This document shows, one piece after another, positions 8,506-16,686 of a DNA stretch of 64,000 nucleotides. The notes beneath the pieces are model-generated. The model made no database searches. It was not told the DNA's origin and was given only the letters and a program-made list of their open reading frames with translations. Each line of letters starts with the position of its first letter. Position 1 is the stretch's first letter. Both the position numbers and the translations under genes were made by a program. Source of the DNA: Bacteroidales bacterium (GTDB lineage Bacteria > Bacteroidota > Bacteroidia > Bacteroidales > UBA932); contig JAFTCB010000038.1 in the NCBI GenBank assembly GCA_017454905.1, forward strand, positions 18,163-82,162. Reading direction: 5' to 3'.

Positions 8506-9353
8506 TGCTGTTCCTCCCGGTTTTTGATAACTACGCGCCCGTCGGTCTGATAGGCGATGGGCTTGCCGGACGCCGTCAGGCTGCGGACATAAGGCAGCAT
8601 CGCGTCGATGATGGTCTGGTCCGTGACAATCAGTTCCTTGGCATTCTTGCCGATGGTCAGGCCGTCGCCGCCGTCCAGCAGGAAGTCGTTGGTGGCCACG
8701 CCGTAGGTCTTCTTCGGATCGAGCCGCTTGCCGCCGATCAGCACGGATTCGACCTTGTCGCCGTCCACGACGAGCTTCACCCCGCCCAGGACCTGGACGC
8801 GGGTCTTGGCCATGTAGTCGAAGATCGCCTGCAGGTCGCTGCCCTTCAGGGCCACATAGCACAGATAGTTCTTGAACGGGAACATGGACAGCAGGTCGTC
8901 CAGGATCACGTCGCCCTCGGGCATGTCGATGCGGATGCCGCCGAAGTTGGTGATGCCCACGTCCACTTTGCGCTTGGTGAGCCGCGCCACGTCGACCATC
9001 ATCTCATCCACGAGCCAGTTGGAGATTTCGCTTTCCGGATCGTGCCGGACCATGGCGACGGGTGCATGGCCGATGACCTCCTTGACGCGGGCCATCTCTC
9101 CCTGCACCCCGATCATGTCGGCCGCAGCAGCGTAGGTCGCACTTCCCTTCGGGAACGCTTTCCCGTTGGGAGCGGTATAGGTATCGCCCTCCACCGTGCC
9201 CAGGGCCTGGGCAACGTTGGTGGCATTGGGGACGGTTACACCGGTCCGGCGCCCGTCCATGCGGTGTCTCTCCCACGAATACTCATATTCGTATTGGCAG
9301 GAGCAGGCCAGCAGCGCCGTCGCCGCCAGCAGGATCAGCTTTGTCTGAACCAT
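8502..9353 (-). CDS. 5'-nucleotidase, C-terminal domain lipoprotein (separate polypeptide)
   Basis: 283 residues from the ATG at 9353; an ATG two codons earlier (9359) is possible. A lipoprotein signal (ACSC) is followed by the substrate-binding domain of 5'-nucleotidases: the nucleotide-binding loop Asn-Phe-Gly-Gly-Ile-Arg, a Pro-Phe-x-Asn strand and a late Gly-Gly-Asp-Gly-Leu segment. No metal-binding motifs are present, so it needs the metallophosphatase encoded next. The gene overlaps the ABC permease gene upstream by 19 bp and the phosphatase gene downstream by 4 bp, so the pair is translationally linked. Confidence 0.85.
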   Translation of the reverse strand: MVQTKLILLAATALLACSCQYEYEYSWERHRMDGRRTGVTVPNATNVAQALGTVEGDTYTAPNGKAFPKGSATYAAAADMIGVQGEMARVKEVIGHAPVAMVRHDPESEISNWLVDEMMVDVARLTKRKVDVGITNFGGIRIDMPEGDVILDDLLSMFPFKNYLCYVALKGSDLQAIFDYMAKTRVQVLGGVKLVVDGDKVESVLIGGKRLDPKKTYGVATNDFLLDGGDGLTIGKNAKELIVTDQTIIDAMLPYVRSLTASGKPIAYQTDGRVVIKNREEQQ

Positions 9354-10690
9354 TTCCACAGATCTTTCCAGGTTGATTTCTTGCCGAACATCAGGATGCC
9401 GACCTTGTAGATCTTGGCCGATGCCCAGGCGAATATGACAAATGTAATGATCAGCAGCACGACGGAGAGGATGATCTCCCAGGCCGGCACGCCGAAAGGC
9501 AGGCGCGAGATCATCACGATCGGCGAGGTGAAGGGGATGATGGATCCCCAGAATGCGATCGAACTGTCCGGCGCGCGGAAGGCATACAGGGCGATGATGT
9601 AAGCCAGCATCAGCGGGATGGTCAGCGGCAGCTGCAGCTGCTGCGTATCGCCCTCATTCTCCACGGCGGAGCCGATGGCGGCGAACATCGATGCGTACAG
9701 CAGGTAGCCGAAGATGAAGTAGATCAGGAACAGGCCGATCAACTGGCCGTAAGGCAGGTTGCGCAGGGTGCTGAGCACGACGGAGAGTTCGCTTTCGTCG
9801 CTCAGCTGGGCCGTCATGGCATCCAGCTGCTCCGCATCCACGCCGCTCATCGAAGTGACCATCTCCGAGGGGTTCTGGCCGCCAAGCTTGTCGAAACCGA
9901 TGGCTGCGCCGCCGATGCCGATGATGGCGGCAGAGAGCACCAGCCACAGCAGGAACTGCGTCAGAGCCACCAGGGCGATGCCGATGATCTTGCCGAACAT
10001 CAGCTCGGTCGCCTTGACGGAACTGACCAGCACCTCGACCACGCGGCTGGCCTTCTCCTCGATCACCGCGCTCATGACCATGCCGCCGAAGAGGGTGATG
10101 AACAGGAAAAGGAAGATGCCGAGGATCATCGACAGGATCGAATAGACCCCGGCCTCGGAAATCTTCTCCTCACCGTCCTCGCCCAGCGTGTAGGAACGCA
10201 TGTGGACATTGGCCTTGACATCCTTGAGGATCTGGTCCAGGCCCTCGATATGATAGGAAGCGATGCGGTAATCCTCCACGGCCCGGTTGATGCGGCTGTT
10301 GACGTTGTCGGTCAGCTCCATCCCGAAAGGTTTCGGGGAATAGAGGTCGGCCGATACGGTCTTCTCCAGCGAATCCAGCGGACCGATGGAGAGTACGCCG
10401 TCGAGACTCATTACCGATAGGTTGTTCTTGACGCTGTCCAGCGGCATGGCGCTGAAATCCTGGAAGGAAATCGTCTCGGAATCCGTCAGATACGGGAGGA
10501 CGATGCCGGAGCGGTCCACCACGGCGATGGCCTTGGTCTTCTCCTTGGTGTTCATCACGGCGACCATGATGCCGATGGTCAGGCCGGCCACCAGGATGGG
10601 GACGAGAAGCGTCGTCCAGATAAAACTCTTTTTCTTGACCTTGTTGAGGTACTCGCGGCTGATGATGATGCCGATTGTTTTCCAATTCAT
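9335..10690 (-). CDS. ABC-2 type transporter permease (NatB/YhaP-like)
   Basis: 451 residues. There is one membrane span near residues 20-45, a large outside domain of roughly 130 residues, then a cluster of five or six spans from about 185 to 430, the classic layout of the NatB-type ABC-2 permease. A Glu-Glu-Lys-Ala-Ser-Arg-Val-x-Glu-Val segment after the second span is the conserved coupling region that meets the ATPase. The ATPase gene lies 3 bp upstream. These exporters have been linked to sodium or small-molecule export; the substrate here is unknown. The co-encoded 5'-nucleotidase does not explain it. Confidence 0.85.
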   Translation of the reverse strand: MNWKTIGIIISREYLNKVKKKSFIWTTLLVPILVAGLTIGIMVAVMNTKEKTKAIAVVDRSGIVLPYLTDSETISFQDFSAMPLDSVKNNLSVMSLDGVLSIGPLDSLEKTVSADLYSPKPFGMELTDNVNSRINRAVEDYRIASYHIEGLDQILKDVKANVHMRSYTLGEDGEEKISEAGVYSILSMILGIFLFLFITLFGGMVMSAVIEEKASRVVEVLVSSVKATELMFGKIIGIALVALTQFLLWLVLSAAIIGIGGAAIGFDKLGGQNPSEMVTSMSGVDAEQLDAMTAQLSDESELSVVLSTLRNLPYGQLIGLFLIYFIFGYLLYASMFAAIGSAVENEGDTQQLQLPLTIPLMLAYIIALYAFRAPDSSIAFWGSIIPFTSPIVMISRLPFGVPAWEIILSVVLLIITFVIFAWASAKIYKVGILMFGKKSTWKDLWKWFRQS

Positions 10691-10693
10691 AGC

Positions 10694-11554
10694 CTATTCC
10701 TCCCCTTCCGTTACAAGTTTGATGAAAATGTCGTTCATGCGCGGCATCAGCTCCTTGTAGGAGTTGATCTGCACGCCCTCCTTCTCCAGGAAGGTGCGCA
10801 AGGTCGAGGTGCCGTCGGTCTCGCGCGGGAGCACCTCCGTATGGCGCCCTTCCGCATCGGTCCAGACCAGTTCGACATTATTGTTGCCATAGTCGCGGCG
10901 GATCTGCTCCACGCCGCCGGTGATGACCAGCCGGGACTTGTTGATCAGGGCGATGTCGTCACACAGTTCCTCCACGGATTCCATGTTGTGGGTGGAGAGG
11001 ATGATGGTGGCGCCTTCTTCCTTGAGCCGCAGGATCTCCTGGCGGATCAGTTCGGCGTTGACCGGGTCGAAGCCGGAGAAAGGCTCGTCGAGGATCATCA
11101 GCGAGGGCTTGTGGACCACCGTAGTGATGAACTGGAGCTTCTGGGCCATGCCCTTGGAGAGCTCCTCCACCTTCTTGTCCCACCAGGACTGGATGCCGAA
11201 ACGGACAAACCACTCTTTGAGGGCCTGCTGGGCGTCGCGGGTGGACATGCCCTTGAGGCGGGCGAGGTACATCGCCTGCTCGCCGACCTTCATCTTGCGG
11301 TACAGGCCGCGCTCCTCGGGCATGTATCCGATCTTCTCGACATCCGCCTGCGTGATCGGGCGGCCGTTGAACCACACCTCGCCGTCCGTGGGGATGGTGA
11401 TGCGGTTGATGATGCGGATCAGGGTCGTCTTGCCGGCGCCGTTCGGACCGAGCAGACCGAAGATCCGTCCCTCCGGAATCTCGAGGCTGACGTGGTCGAG
11501 AGCCACTTTCTCCCCGAAATTCTTGCAAACGTTCTTACATTCTATGATTGCCAT
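10694..11554 (-). CDS. ABC transporter ATP-binding protein (NatA-like)
   Basis: 286 residues with a full ABC ATPase set: Walker A GPNGAGKTT near residue 37, Q-loop, signature Leu-Ser-Lys-Gly-Met, Walker B Leu-Met-Ile-Leu-Asp-Glu-Pro-Phe and the switch His in STHNMES. A C-terminal extension of about 70 residues is typical of the NatA/YhaQ exporter group. It should power the permease encoded 3 bp downstream. It is the first gene of a tight leftward operon ending with the split 5'-nucleotidase. The leader holds a weak TACCTTTA element near 11591 but no strong promoter match. Confidence 0.88.
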   Translation of the reverse strand: MAIIECKNVCKNFGEKVALDHVSLEIPEGRIFGLLGPNGAGKTTLIRIINRITIPTDGEVWFNGRPITQADVEKIGYMPEERGLYRKMKVGEQAMYLARLKGMSTRDAQQALKEWFVRFGIQSWWDKKVEELSKGMAQKLQFITTVVHKPSLMILDEPFSGFDPVNAELIRQEILRLKEEGATIILSTHNMESVEELCDDIALINKSRLVITGGVEQIRRDYGNNNVELVWTDAEGRHTEVLPRETDGTSTLRTFLEKEGVQINSYKELMPRMNDIFIKLVTEGEE

Positions 11555-11601
11555 AATTAAAGCGTTAGGCGTAATACACTAAAATCGCGTAAAGGTACAA
11601 A

Positions 11602-11627
11602 AAAATCGCCTCATGCGAGGCGATTTT
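11602..11627 (-). terminator. Terminator after GH51 gene
   Basis: An 11-bp perfect stem (AAAATCGCCTC with its complement) and a 4-base loop, followed by T residues on the minus strand. It lies 25 bp past the GH51 stop and before the ABC operon, so the GH51 gene looks monocistronic. The stem is A/T-ended on both sides, so it may also act in the other direction. Confidence 0.85.
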
Positions 11628-11651
11628 ATATCAGAAAATGTCAATTCCGTA

Positions 11652-13199
11652 TCATTTGGCGGCGATGGCCACGACGCAGCACGGAGGCAGGGTCACTTCC
11701 AGGCCCGCCTTGGTAATCTTGTAGTCCTTGAAGGCGACCGGCTTCACAAGGTCGGCCTTGCCGAAATCGTTGTAGTCATGGACGTCCCCGGAGGTCAACA
11801 CGCGGGCGGAGAGGATGTTCTTCACGCCGGCCTCGTCGAAGGTCACAAGGACCTTCTTGGCCTTCTTGAGGTCCGTGTTGACCAGCGAGATATGCATCTG
11901 CCCGTCCTTGCGGGAGACGGTCGCATCCACTTCGGGCACCGCGCACTTGCGTTCGGTCTTGACATGGGCGGTCATCACCTCGGAGTCGAGGAATTCGGCG
12001 TTCTGGTGGACATTGTACATCTCGAAGACGTGGTAGGTCGGCGTGAGGACCATCTGGGTCTCGTTGGTCAGGATCATGGACTGCAGGACGTTGACCACCT
12101 GGGCGATGTTCGCCATCTTGAGCCGGCGGGTGTACTTGTGGAAGATATCGAAGTTGAGCGCGGCGATGATGGCGTCACGCATGGTATTCTGCTGATAGAG
12201 GTGGCCCGGATTGGTGCCCGGCTCCACGTCGAACCAGGTGCCCCACTCGTCGAGCAGGAGCGCCACGCGGCCGGACGGATCCAGTTCGTCCATGATCTCG
12301 ATGTGCTTCTGGAGCACGTCCTCGATCTCGATGGTCTTGGAGAGGAGCCACCAGTAGTCCTTGTCCGTGAACTTGGTGGCGGAGCCCTTGCTGCCCTGCC
12401 ATCCGGTGACGGTATAGTAATGCAGCGAAATGCCGTTCATCCCCTTGCCGACCAGGTTCTTCATCAGCACGCGGGTCCAGTTGTAGTCGTAATCGGATGC
12501 GCCGCTGGCGATCTTGTAGAGGCGGTTGCCCGGCTGGTTGCGCAGGTAGGTGCCGTAACGGCGGAACAGGTCGCTGTAGTACTCCGGCGTCATGTTGCCG
12601 CCGCAGCCCCAGGCCTCGTTGCCGATGCCGAAATATGTGACCTTCCAGGGTTTCTCGCGCCCGTTTGCGCGGCGCAGGTCGGCCATCGGGGTCTTGGCGT
12701 CGGAGGTCATGTACTCGACCCACTTGGCCATCTCCTCGACGCTGCCGCTGCCCACGTTGCCGCTGATATAAGGCTCGATGCCCAGCATTTCGCAGAGGTT
12801 GAGGAATTCGTGGGTGCCGAAGCTGTTGTCCTCGAGGGTGCCGCCCCAGTTGTTGTTGGTCAGGTAGCCGCGCTTCTCCTGCGGGCCGATGCCGTCCATC
12901 CAGTGGTAGTCGTCGGCGAAGCAGCCGCCCGGCCAGCGCATCACGGGCACCTTGAGCGCCTTGAGCGCATCGAAGACGTCCTTGCGGTAGCCCTCCACGT
13001 TGGGCACGGAGGAGTCCTTGCCCACCCAGAGGCCGCCGTAGATGCAGCGTCCGAGGTGTTCGGAGAACTGGCCGTAGATCTCGGCCGGAATGGTAACACC
13101 GGTGCCGGCGTCGTGGACGCGGACCGTAGCATCCTGGGCAAACGCGGATGCCGTGGCGAGCAGGCAGCAGCCTGCCAGCAGGGAAAGGAATTTCTTCAT
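11652..13199 (-). CDS. GH51 alpha-L-arabinofuranosidase, secreted
   Basis: 515 residues from the ATG at 13199, which begins a clear signal peptide cut near Ala-Phe-Ala-Gln; the frame opens 11 codons earlier without adding a better start. The GH51 acid/base Glu is at about residue 195 in [11 protein letters not shown] and the nucleophile Glu at about 318 in [11 protein letters not shown] Trp-Pro-Gly-Gly-x-Phe-Ala-Asp segment near 90 is the family substrate loop. The C-terminal beta-domain is complete. It should cleave terminal arabinofuranose from arabinoxylan or arabinan oligomers in the periplasm, feeding the arabinose operon 17 kb away. It is flanked by its own promoter and terminator. Confidence 0.92.
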   Translation of the reverse strand: MKKFLSLLAGCCLLATASAFAQDATVRVHDAGTGVTIPAEIYGQFSEHLGRCIYGGLWVGKDSSVPNVEGYRKDVFDALKALKVPVMRWPGGCFADDYHWMDGIGPQEKRGYLTNNNWGGTLEDNSFGTHEFLNLCEMLGIEPYISGNVGSGSVEEMAKWVEYMTSDAKTPMADLRRANGREKPWKVTYFGIGNEAWGCGGNMTPEYYSDLFRRYGTYLRNQPGNRLYKIASGASDYDYNWTRVLMKNLVGKGMNGISLHYYTVTGWQGSKGSATKFTDKDYWWLLSKTIEIEDVLQKHIEIMDELDPSGRVALLLDEWGTWFDVEPGTNPGHLYQQNTMRDAIIAALNFDIFHKYTRRLKMANIAQVVNVLQSMILTNETQMVLTPTYHVFEMYNVHQNAEFLDSEVMTAHVKTERKCAVPEVDATVSRKDGQMHISLVNTDLKKAKKVLVTFDEAGVKNILSARVLTSGDVHDYNDFGKADLVKPVAFKDYKITKAGLEVTLPPCCVVAIAAK

Positions 13200-13229
13200 T
13201 CTATGCTTGGATTTGTGGTTGCATTTGTA

Positions 13230-13237
13230 CAAATGTA
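13230..13237 (-). promoter_or_regulatory. Candidate -7 promoter element for GH51
   Basis: CAAATGTA on the plus strand reads TACATTTG on the minus strand, an exact TAnnTTTG match. It lies 31 bases before the GH51 ATG. No good -33 TTTG is visible. The region is only 67 bp and is shared with the divergent holA promoter. Confidence 0.5.
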
Positions 13238-13251
13238 AGAATTATTTTGCG

Positions 13252-13259
13252 TAATTTTG
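13252..13259 (+). promoter_or_regulatory. Candidate -7 promoter element for holA
   Basis: TAATTTTG matches TAnnTTTG. The holA ATG is only seven bases further on, where the first base of the transcript would be expected, so the message may be leaderless or nearly so. A TTTG at 13224-13227 could be the -33 box with a slightly long spacer. Confidence 0.45.
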
Positions 13260-13266
13260 TGGAGAT

Positions 13267-14310
13267 ATGGCCAAGAGTTCTGTCAATATCGACGCACAAT
13301 GTGCGAAAATCCTTTCAGACGTGCAGGCGGGGCGTTTCAGTCCCGTGTACCTGCTGATGGGCGATGAGCCGTATTACCCCGAGAAAGTATGCGACGCCAT
13401 CCTGGAGCACTGCATCCCCGAGGAGGAGAAGGACTTCAACGAGACCGTCTGCTACGGGTCCGAGGTCACGGCTGCGCAGGTGGTCACGGCCGCCCGCCGC
13501 TTCCCGATGATGGCGGAGCGCCAGCTGGTCGTGGTCAAGGAGGCCCAGCAGATGAAGGGCATCGAGGAACTCGCCTTCTATTGCAACGAACCCCTGGACA
13601 GCACGGTGCTCGTGATCCTGATGCACAAGGCCTCCGCCGACAAGCGCAAGGCCTTCTACAAGGCGGCCCAGAAGGTCGGCACGGTCGTCGATTCCCCCGC
13701 CCTGCGGGACTACCAGATTCCCGACTGGATCCACGCCTACTACGCCTCCCGCGGCCTGCAGATCGATCCGCAGGCGGCCGTGCTGCTGGGCGAATCGGCG
13801 GGCACGGACCTCTCCACCCTGGTCGTCGAGACGGACAAGCTGACCAAGAACCTCCCGGAAGGGACCACCCGCGTCAGCGTGGCGGACATCGAGCGCAACG
13901 TGGGTATCTCGCGGCAGTTCAGCATCTTCGAGCTCACCAAGGAGCTCTCCTACAAGCATGGCGCGCAAGCGCTGAAAATCGCGGCGCACCTGGGCAACGG
14001 GGCCAAGTTCGCAATGCCGATGGCCGTCAGCGCCCTCTTCACGCATTTCAGCCGCATCCTCAAGTACGGTGCCCTGCTCGCGCGCGGCGGCTACCCTTCG
14101 CCGGAGGACAAGGCGCGCGCCCTCGCCGGGGTCAATCCCTACTTCTACAAGGAATACGATGCGGCCGTCCGCAACTACCCGGTGCGCAAGGCGATGGCGG
14201 CCGTCTCCCTGCTCTGCGAATATGACTATCTGGGCAAAGGCGGCGACGGGGCCCTGGTCACCGACGGCGAACTCCTGGTCGAACTGACAGCAAAAATCCT
14301 GAATCTCTGA
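13267..14310 (+). CDS. holA: DNA polymerase III, delta subunit
   Basis: 347 residues, the usual length for HolA. The N terminus has the family pattern (Val-Tyr-Leu-Leu-x-Gly-Asp-Glu-Pro-Tyr, replacing a functional P-loop), then Phe-Pro-Met-Met-Ala-Glu-Arg-Gln-Leu-Val-Val-Val-Lys-Glu-Ala, and the C-terminal helical domain with Ser-Arg-Gln-Phe-Ser-Ile-Phe-Glu-Leu. Delta opens the beta sliding clamp as part of the clamp loader. The gene stands alone on the plus strand between a GH51 gene and a lipoprotein gene and ends inside its own terminator hairpin. ATG at 13267 is the only good start. Confidence 0.9.
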   Translation: MAKSSVNIDAQCAKILSDVQAGRFSPVYLLMGDEPYYPEKVCDAILEHCIPEEEKDFNETVCYGSEVTAAQVVTAARRFPMMAERQLVVVKEAQQMKGIEELAFYCNEPLDSTVLVILMHKASADKRKAFYKAAQKVGTVVDSPALRDYQIPDWIHAYYASRGLQIDPQAAVLLGESAGTDLSTLVVETDKLTKNLPEGTTRVSVADIERNVGISRQFSIFELTKELSYKHGAQALKIAAHLGNGAKFAMPMAVSALFTHFSRILKYGALLARGGYPSPEDKARALAGVNPYFYKEYDAAVRNYPVRKAMAAVSLLCEYDYLGKGGDGALVTDGELLVELTAKILNL

Positions 14311-14328
14311 TGAGATTCAGGATTTTTT
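14294..14328 (+). terminator. holA terminator, overlapping its stop codon
   Basis: A 14-bp perfect inverted repeat (14294-14307 with 14312-14325, 4-base loop) followed by T residues. The last codons and the TGA stop of holA lie inside the hairpin. It may also stop leftward transcription from the lipoprotein gene, since the stem is flanked by A residues upstream. Confidence 0.85.
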
Positions 14329-14330
14329 AA

Positions 14331-14353
14331 GATTCCCGGTCAAACCGGGAATG
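14331..14353. repeat. Short palindrome (ATTCCCGGT/ACCGGGAAT), REP-like
   Basis: A 9-bp perfect stem with a three-base loop directly after the holA terminator, followed by GACACG. This resembles the short 'GTCATTCCCGGnnTGACCGGGAATC' palindromes found dispersed in many bacterial genomes. Only one copy is present in this window, so its repeat status is inferred. It sits between the convergent genes and may help bidirectional termination. Confidence 0.5.
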
Positions 14354-14374
14354 ACACGGAACTGGCCGGAAAGC

Positions 14375-15181
14375 CTATTCCAATCCGGGCCAGGTGCCGC
14401 GGATATTCTTGCACTGGGTGTAGCAGGAGGGGCAGTTTGACACTTTATAATACTCTGTATCAAAAGGCTGGAACACCTCGACGCCACGCTGGAAAGAATC
14501 CCATCCATGGGCCAGGATATACATATAGGTCACTTCCCCGCCCATCAGTTCAGCCTCTTTCACGCCGTTCGGGGACATCGTCATCTCCACGGTGTAAGGC
14601 TTGTCCGGGGTGTAGGCATTGGTGTTGACGGCGCCCTTGAGCAGGGCGGCGGCCATGTAGCGCTGGATGTAGGAGTCATTCTCGGGGGCGAACTCCGAAG
14701 AGACCAGCTTGGTCTTCAGGATGCGGGTGATGCCGTCGACCGTCGCAGAGCCGTTGCACAGCAGTTGCAGGCAGCGGGTACCCATGTCCGCATTGCGGGC
14801 ATACATCTCGATGGCCATCGGGATCATCGCCGCCGTGCCGGCGCGGCTCTTGCCCAGCAGGGCATTGTAAACCGCCTCGAATTCCGCATAGTTGGACGGG
14901 ACATTGGTGAAGGTGACGCTGGCCGTGGGCTGCTTGAATTCCCGCGTGGCAGGGTCAATCTCGGAAACGACCGTATAGACATGGGAGCCATAGGTCACGG
15001 AGTTGCCATTGACCACGGCGTCCTGCCGGTCCACTGCATCCGTGATATCGTTGACCAAACCGTTGATAATCTCCTCTCCGTCTTCACCGGACAGGATATC
15101 GCTGATGAATTTGCATCCGGACAGGCTGAATGCCATGCAGGCAGCCGTCGCGGCAAGGGCCAGGGTCTTGAATCCTTTCAT
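14375..15181 (-). CDS. Conserved Bacteroidales lipoprotein, DUF6935-like
   Basis: 268 residues. A lipoprotein signal peptide (LSGC, Cys23) is followed by a short acidic stretch and a globular domain containing Tyr-Ala-Glu-Phe-Glu-Ala-Val-Tyr, Pro-Met-Ala-x-Glu-Met-Tyr-Ala-Arg, and a C-terminal Cys-Pro-Ser-Cys-Tyr-Thr-Gln-Cys-Lys-Asn segment. I recall similar proteins in Bacteroides annotated as DUF6935, but the number is from memory. No enzymatic motif is visible. It is convergent with holA and has a TATATTTA promoter-like box about 30 bp upstream. The C-terminal Cys residues may form disulfides in the periplasm. Confidence 0.65.
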   Translation of the reverse strand: MKGFKTLALAATAACMAFSLSGCKFISDILSGEDGEEIINGLVNDITDAVDRQDAVVNGNSVTYGSHVYTVVSEIDPATREFKQPTASVTFTNVPSNYAEFEAVYNALLGKSRAGTAAMIPMAIEMYARNADMGTRCLQLLCNGSATVDGITRILKTKLVSSEFAPENDSYIQRYMAAALLKGAVNTNAYTPDKPYTVEMTMSPNGVKEAELMGGEVTYMYILAHGWDSFQRGVEVFQPFDTEYYKVSNCPSCYTQCKNIRGTWPGLE

Positions 15182-15259
15182 AGGTGGCTGAAATTAATTA
15201 ACATCTGTAAATATACAACAGAATTCCCTAAAAGCAAAACCTTGGGTCCGGCAAACCGC

Positions 15260-15288
15260 AAAAGAGGCCGTCCCGGAGGACGGCCTGG
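15260..15288 (-). terminator. Strong hairpin terminator (copy 1 of 2)
   Basis: On the minus strand, stem AGGCCGTCC with loop TCCG and stem GGACGGCCT, then CTTTTG. The same sequence, with flanking bases, recurs at 25571-25600. It follows the TonB-receptor remnant directly, so it is probably the original end of the ancestral protease/receptor operon. Confidence 0.8.
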
Positions 15289-15372
15289 CTAAAATGCTAC
15301 CCGATAGCTGAAGTTCGGCAGGATGGGCAGCAGGGCAAGTTCTTGCCGGAACTCTGCACGGAGAATCTCAGA
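15288..15372 (-). pseudogene. 3' remnant of a TonB-dependent receptor gene
   Basis: Bases 15288-15342 are identical over 55 bp to 17864-17918, the last 17 codons and stop of the intact receptor gene. Further upstream, to about 15372, the same frame continues with recognisable but diverged receptor-like codons and then meets the stop of the lipoprotein gene. The rest of the receptor is gone. This is what is left of a duplicated receptor gene after deletion, or the target of a recent gene conversion. Confidence 0.75.
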
Positions 15373-15800
15373 CTAAATATAATAGTCGTAAAGTTTAGAA
15401 TACTTTCCATCATAATAAATGGTGAAGTTTTGCTGGTTGACAACACCTTCCACCCATATCCTTATACGGGAGGCATCTTGTCGAAAGGTCTTTACCTTGA
15501 AAGAGTGAATAAACAACGATTCTGCCACCCACTCACACATCAACGCCCAGTCTTCCTTCTGTCCGGCATTCTCCTTAAATTGGAACTCCGCATCCTTTGG
15601 AAGAGGGATATCGTTCATGTATTCAGGGAGTTCCTCATCATAAAGTGTGATGAAAACCTTTTCAGAACTGCGGTAAACGAATCCGCCCCGCAACGGACAT
15701 ACCAGAGTAGCATCCTTATATATCCCATTCTCCAAAGATGCCATTTTCCCACACGAAACAAGGGAAGACAAGGCAAACAACAGTAAAAAAAACGTTTCAT
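15373..15800 (-). pseudogene. Small lipoprotein gene, frameshifted at a T8 tract
   Basis: From the ATG at 15800 the first codons read Met-Lys-Arg-Phe-Phe and then lose frame. Adding one T to the T8 run (15785-15792, A8 on the plus strand) would give a textbook lipoprotein signal, MKRFFLLLFALSSLVSC, that continues in frame to the stop at 15373 for about 142 residues. As it stands the long frame can only start at a TTG (15810), giving a signal without positive residues. The mature part (charged, aromatic, no known motif) is not recognised. Either a phase-variable gene in the off state, a decaying gene, or a sequencing indel. Confidence 0.55.
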
Positions 15801-16012
15801 TAAGAAGCAAGATTTTTTCTCCAAAATAATAATCAAATATGTCCGATTCACTCAATCCTTTCGTCGCTATTGCTAATTCCCCCGAAGGACAGTCCGGCGT
15901 CTCATTAACGAAATCTTTCAAAAAAACTGCCTCTCTTTTCTGCTGAATCCAGTCGCTCCAGGAGTTGCCGGGGTCCTTTCGGAGTCCTTGGACGCCGTCA
16001 GCTGCAGGGGCT
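15801..16012 (-). pseudogene. Remnant of S8 protease 5' end plus its upstream region
   Basis: Read leftward, 15912-15808 encodes DFVNETPDCPSGELA... to Tyr-Phe-Gly-Glu-Lys-Ile, closely matching the N terminus of the propeptide-only S8 gene at 17578-17470. Bases 15903-16012 match 17666-17800, the stretch upstream of that gene. The signal peptide that should lie between the two is missing. The piece then runs straight into the lipoprotein gene. It is not a gene now; the open frame through it is accidental. Confidence 0.7.
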
Positions 16013-16117
16013 TGAAACTGAAGATCGACATAAGGAAACCGCTGACCCCTGAACACAAATCCGCCCCCAGTCTCCGCCAGACAAGACATGGAGATTGTGC
16101 TTGGTGAGAATCTATCT
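16013..16117. other. Spacer between remnant and barrel-protein gene
   Basis: About 100 bases with no recognised feature. The minus-strand frame is open but has no similarity to the homologous region upstream of the second S8 gene, so it is probably unrelated sequence brought in by the rearrangements. Confidence 0.4.
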
Positions 16118-16678
16118 TTATAGTCTTACACCGAAGCGCAAGGACAGGGACAGTGGGATTTCTTGGCCGTAACCTGTCTTTTCACGTACATTTTTAAACG
16201 GAATCCAGAGACCTGTGGCCAGATACGTACGTTTTCCCAAATTCAGTCCGACTTGGGGAGAAGCAAACCACGCCCGGAAAGCGAGTATTTCCGCATTCAT
16301 CAACCTACTCCCATTGTAAGCCCATCCAAAAACGCCGAATTGATACCCTAAATCCAGCAGGGCAAATCCGTATATGTTCCCCAAAGGGAAGTCGTATTCC
16401 CCGCGAAGAAATACCGGAATATAGCATCCTTTGCGCAAATTGGCTTGGTGCAGGAATTCGTATCGTTCTCCCGAAAACGTGAAACCGATTCCCGGCCCCA
16501 ATTTAAAATGGGGCCTGTCCAGCAAATAAAAGGATGCTTCCACTCCTACCGAAAAGCGAGGCGCATAGGCTGACAGCCCGACAGCGCCATCGGCCCCTAC
16601 CATCCACGGCCCCTGCGCTCTGGCGGTATGCGTTATGCAAAAAACAAGTAACAAAACAAAAAATAAAGATCTTCTCAT
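16118..16678 (-). CDS. Small outer-membrane beta-barrel protein
   Basis: 186 residues. A signal peptide cut after Ala-Arg-Ala-Gln leads into alternating hydrophobic/polar strands of about ten residues each, rich in Gly and aromatics, consistent with an 8-strand barrel. It ends Arg-Phe-Gly-Val-Arg-Leu, a plausible barrel C terminus. No family more specific than a porin-like/OmpW-like fold can be named. The gene begins 8 bp after the end of the broken S8 frame, suggesting the same transcript. AT-rich like its neighbours. Confidence 0.65.
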   Translation of the reverse strand: MRRSLFFVLLLVFCITHTARAQGPWMVGADGAVGLSAYAPRFSVGVEASFYLLDRPHFKLGPGIGFTFSGERYEFLHQANLRKGCYIPVFLRGEYDFPLGNIYGFALLDLGYQFGVFGWAYNGSRLMNAEILAFRAWFASPQVGLNLGKRTYLATGLWIPFKNVREKTGYGQEIPLSLSLRFGVRL

Positions 16679-16686
16679 AGTAACGA

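Noticed and set aside
8506-8862. N-terminal extension of the metallophosphatase
   Set aside because: This part overlaps the 5'-nucleotidase C-domain gene in another frame, is low-complexity Arg/Gly-rich, and would bury the lipoprotein signal.
15373-16089. A single 238-codon minus-strand gene
   Set aside because: The first half is made of repeated fragments of the S8 5' end and its upstream region, and the second half is a lipoprotein gene with its own ATG and signal in a neighbouring frame; the joined frame is accidental.
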